Source: Chara braunii
Taxonomy: Eukaryota; Streptophyta; Charophyceae; Charales; Characeae
Reading direction: 5' to 3'
Assembly (NCBI GenBank): GCA_003427395.1
Contig: BFEA01000775.1
Location: 101,439 to 165,438 of the forward strand
Length of the DNA stretch: 64,000 nt
Shown here: positions 57,301 through 64,000 of the stretch, one piece after another
Position numbering within the stretch: position 1 is the stretch's first letter
Layout of the letters: the number at the start of each line of letters is the position of its first letter
Made by a program: the position numbers and the translations under genes
The notes under the pieces: model-generated
The model's database searches: none
The model's input: only the letters and a program-made list of their open reading frames with translations
What the model was told of the DNA's origin: nothing

Positions 57301-57790
57301 TCATGTTGAAGTGGTTGATGTACCCTCACAATTTTAGGAGTTGGTCGAAGCTATTGACTTGCTTGTCATCCTGCAGGCACATCCTGATCAAACAACACTC
57401 TGTTCGTTTGATGTGTCTAAAGCCTTAGAAGACTTAGAAACGGAGTGGTCGACAAGGGACCCTCATGAGTCTTGGGTGACACTATCCAGCGGTCCTAGAG
57501 GGGAGCATTTCATTGTGGAAGTCGATGTAGGTGGCCGCAAGTGTGGTGCCTTCGTAGACATTGGCTCCCCGCGAAACATCATAAGTCGCGACTGCGTTGA
57601 GAGGTTGCGGTTAGGGGACCGGGTGCAGCGCTTGGTTAGATTTGTAACATCTATGCTGGCCAACAAAGAGTGCATGGTTGTGAATAATTACGTCAAGGAC
57701 GTAGTCTGCACCTTCTACTATGGAGGTGGGGAACTACATCATAAGATTTTGTTCCTAGTTAGCGACGACTTACCATTTGACATGCTTTAG
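57282..57790 (+). pseudogene. pol: Element 5 pol, protease
   Basis: In the -1 frame relative to gag. TAG 57335-57337 stands where element 1 has CAG. Then come LEDLETEWSTRDPHESW and IVEVDVGGRKCGAFVDIGSPRNIIS, with D-I-G at the active site as in element 1, and FLVSDDLPFDML. A one-base deletion against element 1 (CTCCTAGG to CTTTAGG) shifts the frame into a TAG at 57788-57790. Confidence 0.78.
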
Positions 57791-58079
57791 GTATGTACTA
57801 CCTCGAGGTTGCAAAGCCCCAGTTCGACTGGGACCGAAAGGTGCTTAAGCATGTACTACCGGAAGGAAGGACAGTCAGACTTGCGAAGTATAAGGCTAGC
57901 AGTCTGCATCAACATCCTACAGTTACCATACACAGAACCAAGAGGAGGGTATGCACTTAGTCTTTGTCTCTTAGAAAGGGGAGGCTGTTAAATCACCACT
58001 AGAGATAGAAGTTGTCATTGCTAGGTACCCTGATCTGTTCTAGGAGCCTTCATGAGTCATAGACAGGGAAGTTGTTCAT

Positions 58080-58996
58080 GCCATAGAAATCATCCCAGGT
58101 AGTAGGACACCAAGAGGGAGAATCTATAGGATGGCTCCGACCGAGTTGGACGAGCTTCTTCAGCAACCGAAAGAGCTTATAGAAAAGGGTTGGATTCGGC
58201 CTAGTACCTCCCCCTTCGGCTCACCAGTTCTATTTGTCCCGAAGAAAGGGGGAACAATGAGGATGTGCATTGATTATAGAGGCACCAATGCCATCACCGT
58301 TAAAAACGCAAAACCTCTACCACGCATAGACGACCTTTTGAATAGGGTGTAGGGATGTAAATACTTCACAAAGACAAATTTAAAGTCTGGTTACTATCAA
58401 TTAGACGAGAGGACCAACACAAAACCGCATTTCAGACCAGGTACGGTCTATACGAGTTTGTGGTGATGCCCTTTGGACTTTGCAATGCGCCGGACACATT
58501 CCAGCACGCCATAAATAGGATATTTCATAACTACTTGGATAAGTTCCTAGTCGTGTACCTTGACGACATTCTTATCTTCAGTGGAATAGTCGAGGAGCAT
58601 GCCCAGCATTTAGAAAAAGTACTTTCACTCCTGCGACAACACAAGTATAAGATCAATTTAGAGAAATGTGGGTTCGGTCACGCTAAAATCTTGTACATGG
58701 GTCATGAGATATCCGCGGAAGGGATAAGGCCCGAAGATGCTAAGGTGGCTAGCATTCGTGACTGGCCACGAACCCATTTTGTGACCGAGGTCAGATCTTT
58801 CTTAGGGATGTGTGACTACTACCGCAGTTTCGTGAATAATTATAGTATGGTGGCCTCCCCTTTGACTGATCTAACATGCGTTGACACGCCATGGGAATGG
58901 ACAGGTGCATGTGAGGCTGCTTTCAAGAGGTTGAAATATGCCCTCACACATCATGAGATTCTTATGATCCCCGTCCTCAGAGGCCATTCGTTGTGA
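58080..58996 (+). pseudogene. pol: Element 5 pol, reverse transcriptase
   Basis: [14 protein letters not shown]-type fingers and [19 protein letters not shown] are intact to TAG 58350-58352 (CAG in element 1). Motif A reads TNLKSGYYQ, with Asn in place of the Asp of KIDLKSGYHQ in element 1, and a deletion follows. The palm resumes at VMPFGLCNAPDTFQ with YLDD (58556-58567), then EVRSFLGMCDYYRSFVNNYS. A further frameshift occurs near 58970-58990. This copy is useful as the unmutated reference for several lesions in element 1. Confidence 0.85.
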
Positions 58997-59868
58997 CCAC
59001 TGACGCAAGCCAATATGGCATTGGCGCAGTGCTGGCCCAACAAGAAGGAAAAAAGTTGAGGCCGATCAAGTACATGAGCAAGAAGATGCTATCAAAGAAG
59101 TTGGTGAAGTCCACCTACGAAAGGGAACTCTACGCCCTCTACAAGGCCCTTGTCCACTGAAGACACTATCTGTTGGGAAGGTTCTTCCACTTGAGAATTG
59201 ACCATCGGACACTCGAGTGGATCAAGAGACAACCCGTTCTCTCCGATGCACTCAAACGCTGGATTGAAGTCATTGATCAGTATGACTTCAAGCTAGACTA
59301 TGTGAAGGGAGAGTACAACATGGTTGTCGATGCGCTGTCACGTAGGGCAGACTACCTAGGTGCGCTAATAACCGAGTTTGACTTATCTGACGATGTGACT
59401 TGGGCAATGGTGGAAGTCTACAAGGAAGACCCTGTCGTCACATGGACATCATGCACAAACTTGAGGCCCAAGACAAGGCCACATTTGATGAGTTTGTGAT
59501 GGTGGATGGGTTACTCTTTCTTGAAAAGGTAGGGTTCAAGAGATTAGTTGTTCCATCTGGTGAGATTTTGCATTGTTTGTTTTTAGGTGAATGTCATGAT
59601 GCGACTGGGCATTTCAGATACAAGAAGACTAGAGCTAACTTAGAGCTAACTTAGTACAACGTTTCTGGTGGCCTAGTATGCTTGACGATGCGAAGAAGTA
59701 CGTACAGACTTTTCAAGTCTGTGAGCGGGACAAGCTGCGTACTCAAGCACCGCTTGGGTTACTCGAGCCCTTGCCCATTCCTGTAGGTTCGGTAGATAGC
59801 GTCTCCATGGATTTCATATAACCTCGCAACCAGCAAGAGTGGCAAGAGGCACATCTTTGTCATTGTGG
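58990..59868 (+). pseudogene. pol: Element 5 pol, RNase H and truncated integrase
   Basis: VVTTDASQYGIGAVLAQQEGKKLRPIKYMSKKM and STYERELYALYKALVH are followed by TGA 59158-59160 (Trp in element 1), then DHRTLEWIKRQ and VDALSRRADYLG. The integrase finger (HDATGH) is interrupted by an 11-bp tandem duplication (TTAGAGCTAAC, about 59632-59653) that shifts the frame. VSMDFI, the first catalytic Asp region, is followed by a stop. The fragment ends abruptly after HIFVIVD at about 59868, before the rest of the DDE core. Confidence 0.8.
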
Positions 59869-62829
59869 ATACCTGCGTCGGTGGAGATCCTACCTGGGTG
59901 CCATAGCCGGTCCCCCATTGCTTGGGTTTAGCTTGTCGCTCATGAGCTAGGGAATGTTTTGGTTTAGGAGCCGAAGGGAACCAGCTCCATCTCAGTTGAA
60001 ATGGATTCCCACATTTTTAGGTTAAGCTGATTGGGGGCCAGTGCAAACAGCTCATATGACGTAATCAGGGAGCTGTTCAGGGCTACTCTTTCGGCTGCTA
60101 TCTCTCCTCCCGGCAACCTGCCAGGCATAGCTTCTACCGCTAGAACCCAAACCAAGTCTTCCTTTAGTGTAGTTGGTTCTTCCAGTTCAATCAGCAACGA
60201 CCAGAAATCAGTCGTCTGTACCTCGTTCTCCTTGTCGTTCCATTCCTCCAAACCCTGCCATGTGGTCCCCATAATTTGGCCCTTCGTTGGTACAATGTCC
60301 GATATGCGTTCCCGCAGTGTGCTTTGTGTGCACTCCTGGTCCAGTATTGAGATCAACTCGTTGGATCTATGGTATGCTATCTCCCAAGTCCCAAAGGTGG
60401 TATTCCAGCGATACGACATCACGGTTCGCTACTTGGGGCTATTTTGAGCGTCCAGCCTGGCTGTCACGGCTATCTCCTTGTGTCCGCCAGCCACTACGTC
60501 CTTGAGGGTTAGGCAATTCTCATCCCGTTCTCTGTTCTGATCTTTTAGGACATTTACCTGTGCCTCCAAGATTGTTGCTTGTCTTCTGAGTTCATCTACT
60601 ATTTCCTCGGCTGCAGCGGTCTCTGCGCTCTGTTCTCCCTCAACAATGGGCTTTTGTGCTTCTTCTGCTTTTTGCTTCTTGGTTCTCTTTGCTGTTCTCT
60701 GTACTTTGTAGCTTTTGGGCCTGGTGAATCGTTGTACATAGTTGTTCTGGTCGATCCTGATTTTGTTCCTTCTACTTTGGTTTTCATACTGTATTGGGCC
60801 GCATAAAATTTGTTCATCTCTTTCTCCTTCTTGAGTATTTCAAACCTATTGTCCATACAGATGTCTTCCTCTACTTTGGTTGCTGATTTGAGATTGCGAA
60901 GATGCTTGTGATGAGCTAACCTTACTTCCAATTCGACTGTTCTTTCCAATTCCAGGGTTCTCACATAATCTTGGATGTAGTCCAGTGAGTCGAAGTCCTG
61001 TTCATGATAATCTTCTTCCCCCCTCACGTCTTCGTCTTCCTCCTCGGTTCCCTCATTTGAGCCTTCCTCGTTCGAGTCCCCTTCCTCCGACTCTTGTCCT
61101 TCATTCTGAGAGTCTGTGGATGTGAGGTTAATGTTCTTCCCTGACCTGGATTTTTTTTTACTACCTTCGGAGACGGTGTTCGCGCTGCTTGCTCCCCTGG
61201 TGTCTGCGACAGTGTCTTGTGAAGCGGTTTGTTTGCTGTCCATTTCTTCACCTTGGTCAGAGTGAGTGGGTTGGACCGGTTCCTCCTCCCGTGTGATGTG
61301 ATCCCTCTTGACTTTTGGTGTCCTGCCTACTAATTTTGCTGGTGTCTACCTCCATATTTGCGGACAGAGCGTTGGCCAATCCTACCGCTTTCTGCTTCCC
61401 CTTGATTGATGTGGACATGGCAGATGCTTTGTCTGTATCGTCTGCTTTTCTTTTGAGTAACCCATCAATCTGAAGGTTGTGATGTATTTTGGCGTTGAGC
61501 AGGTGGAGCCTTGTTCCTTCTCCGTTGAGGTTCTGGCTCTCAAGTTCTCAAGGTAAGCTCTTTCTGCATTTTGACCGATTGTGTGCAGTTCGTTCATCGT
61601 TTCCAATCTTTGCTTTTCATCCAACAAATTGGTTTCATTAATTACTTGTTTTGTTATGTAACCCGTGGATTTGTCTTCCATCCTCTTTGCTCCCACCGCT
61701 CTCCATCTGCTGTCATATGGCGGATAGATATCGGGTTTGAGTTTGGGCTCCCCTTGTAGCACCTAGATCCGTTTTGGTTGTTCCGAGTTATCATCGAAGA
61801 TCCAGTCCCTGTAAAGGGCGCTGTTGATGTACCATACTCCCGGTTTTGTGTCGCACTCAACCAGCATCGATTGTTTCAGTGCGACCTTCCTCCCCTTGTC
61901 CTCGACAAGGGGGCAGTGCATTCCCAAATGCCCTTTGTTCCTGCATTTAAAACAGAAGGGGTTGGTTTTCGTGGAGATGAACACATTCAATCGTTGTCCA
62001 TTTTTCCTGAGGAACCAGATGTTCGGGAATTCGGGTGGTGTGCCCGATAACACTTCGAGGCACGCCACTCTGGCGTCGTGATTTGGGGCCATAAAGTCTG
62101 CGTTAGCAGGCAACCAGTCTATTATTGGGTTGTTCGGGTATTCTTCTTGCAACCTTTTTTGCATGAAGCTATGCAGACCTTTGGACAGGTTGTCAAATTG
62201 TACCCAGAAATGATTCTTGAGCATTGTCTGGAGGCTTCCGCTTGTGGCTCTTTGGGAGGCTTCCATGATTGGATTGTGACAACTGATCCTTTGCATTTCA
62301 AGGAGCCTAATGAGATGAGAAATCGGGCAAACATAGGATCCACACACAGTACCATAACGGTGAACCTACCCCGTTTATGGTAGGACACGTCAAGTTCTGT
62401 TCCGGGAATACTTTCCATTTCCCTTAGACGGTCCATCACCCATTTTCTCTTCTCGTTCAAAGGTAACTCTCTGTTCTTGTTGGTAAAATTGAATAGGAGT
62501 GCGTGCTTTTCGTACATTTCGTTCAACGGCTGTAGTCGTTGCTTGGGGTATTCCCAGATTCCGACTTCTTCTTGTTTTCCTGCTGGGTTCTTGATGATTT
62601 CCTTCGTTTTGATGATTTCTTCTTTAATTTTCGTTTTGTTCATAAAAAAATCAATTGCTATTTGTCCCAGTGTCTTCACTGCTGTTGCTGGTTTCTGTGT
62701 TTCCTCTGAAGAGGCCTCGGAGGGCAAACCCGAATCTTGGGATGTTGAGGGTTTCAGTGAAGTTTCAGCATGTGCTATGTCTTGGTCCCTGAGCGCTTTG
62801 CGAGCAGCTTGGCTATAAGATGCTGCCAT
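59869..62829 (-). pseudogene. LINE-like ORF1 with CCHC knuckle, ORF2 absent
   Basis: On the minus strand the frame starts MAASYSQAARKALRDQDIAHAETS (62829). It passes an RRM-like/DUF4283-like segment (GTELDVSYHKRGRFTVMVLCVDPMFARFLI), shifts frame near 62230, and reads HFWVQFDNLSKGLH, PEFPNIWFLRKNGQRLNVFI and a CX2CX4HX4C knuckle CFKCRNKGHLGMHC (61954-61913). TAG near 61763 and further stops break a long acidic and basic tail (EEDEDVRGEEDYHEQDFDSLDY, 61020-60960) to 59964. No endonuclease or LINE RT follows; the sequence abuts the gypsy fragment at 59868. A gag-like protein of another element is an alternative. Confidence 0.5.
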
Positions 62830-64000
62830 TGGAGTGCGTTGGGTTTCAAATTTGCCTTTTGGGTGTAAGTGTCTTCGTCGGGTTGGTTAAAGAATAGATG
62901 GAATCTCTGTTTTTGGCGACCCTTGAAAAAGCTGGTAGAGATTCATTTTCCCCCTGTGAGGGAGGAAGATCTTCTCGCGGAGGGAATTGCTCTCCTCAAA
63001 CGCCCAAAGAATCATGAAATTAAATGAATTGACAGGAATTTAAACAAAGAATTTTGGATAATAATTGAATGAATAAATAAACCAAATAAGAATCATCCGA
63101 TCTGCACAACGTTTGCTTTAACTTGCTTGGTTCCCGTTCCGAGACTCTATAGGAATTCGCTGGGTGATGGTGGGGTCGTAGGGGGGGCGAGTTGGAGAGG
63201 TGGGGGGCGATGTTAGGGGCTAGGATAGTGTGTTAGTTTTGAGTGTGGTGTTCCTTGGTGTATGTTCTGAGTTGGGGAGTGTTAGGCTTTCTGTGCTTTC
63301 TTAGGGATAGTGTGTTAGTTGTGAGTGTGGTGTTCCTTGGTGTATGTTCTGAGTTGGGGAGTGTTAGGCTTTTTGTGCTTTCTTAGGGACTATAGCTTCA
63401 GGGAGGTTTGGCGGGTGCATGGCCCGATGTGGGAGGGTGTGCGGGTTAAACGCGTTCTTTGAGTGGTGGGGTGCGGGGGAAAGTTGGGGTCTCGCGGAGA
63501 CAACCGTGCTGGCTAGGTTTTGCTGTTCCTATTTGAATACTGCCCGACTGGTACTATTTGGTCCGGCAGTTGAACCATGATGACTACTTAAGGATGTGTG
63601 GCACTACCTGTCATATAGGCTTATCGTTGCCCGTTTCCTATTCCTTCTAAATCCGGGTACAGTCTCGCCTGGGAACGGATGAATCTCGTTTCTTTCCTTT
63701 TTCGGCTGCTACTTGTGCGTGATCTTTCTATCCTATTTCTTGACAAAATGCGCCCTAGATCCGAACTGGTTTGTCACTCTCTCCCTTCTACTGTTGCCTT
63801 CCGTTGTCGCTGTTCCTTCTTCTTGAGCGCTTGACCCTTCGTCCTTCTGCTGTCCTCTGTGTACAATCCGACGAGGTTGAATAGCGTTGTCTGATCTTAC
63901 CTTGGAAATCCCCACAAGGCTGTTCAAACCTGGTACGGTGTGATGATGGAGCAGGAACTGATTTGTCACGTACTGCTTCAGCATGCAATTATTCCTTGTT
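62830..64000. other. Right flank, probably LINE 5' region plus unassigned DNA
   Basis: No gene is recognised. It is AT-rich near 62990-63110, then G-rich with an 82-bp tandem duplication. Short minus frames near 63733-63988 show no motif. Confidence 0.45.
63222..63388 (+). repeat. 82-bp tandem duplication
   Basis: GATAGTGTGTTAG starts at 63224 and again at 63306. The two units differ at only a few positions. Confidence 0.9.

Overview
This is a eukaryotic, intergenic, retrotransposon-dense window with no recognisable host gene. The families point to a streptophyte genome. There are Ty3/gypsy chromoviruses with CHROMO-like tails, a tRNA-Met-type primer site, a tRNA-Asp-type primer site and a DUF4283/CCHC-like LINE ORF1. 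The particular gag/pol types resemble those of the charophyte alga Chara braunii; that species guess is inference from family resemblance only. Four single N positions (1267, 10879, 10961, 46529) mark scaffold joins.

Layout. 1-647: flank. 648-9550: element 1, a Ty3/gypsy copy with both LTRs, PBS, PPT and a broken gag-pol. 9551-11281: spacer with two striking inverted repeats and two N joins. 11282 to at least 16700: element 2, a second gypsy type with PPT and the start of its 3' LTR but no visible 5' LTR. 16700-21271: LTR remnant and unassigned DNA with weak ORFs. 21272-36815: element 3, a gypsy-like copy with an unusually long 5' LTR of about 7.4 kb (21272-28703), a tRNA-Asp-like PBS, a decayed gag-PR-RT-RNase H, and a deletion that removes the integrase and fuses pol to a truncated 3' LTR (34152-36815). 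36860-38386: an unassigned coiled-coil ORF followed by a PPT-like tract. 40507-55098: a second copy of the 7.4-kb LTR carrying three nested insertions: a circularly permuted gypsy element on the minus strand (41593-48113), a 269-bp insert, and a 1.12-kb terminal-inverted-repeat transposon with 8-bp target duplications (51983-53102). 56600-59868: element 5, a fragment of the same family as element 1. 59869-62829 (minus): a LINE-like ORF1 with a CCHC knuckle and no ORF2.

How the parts relate. The gypsy copies encode Gag with nucleocapsid knuckles, protease, reverse transcriptase, RNase H, integrase and a chromodomain-like tail, but every copy is inactivated. Many of the stops are TAG at CAG positions, as expected from deamination of methylated DNA. 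Elements 1, 4 and 5 keep the same gag-pol junction: a G GGA AAC heptamer in the gag frame just before the gag stop, with pol in the -1 frame and a hairpin about 10 nt downstream. This looks like a programmed -1 frameshift signal, with compensatory changes between elements 1 and 5. The most unusual points are this signal, the circularly permuted insertion, the giant LTR with its repeated stem-loops, and the intact-length TIR element.
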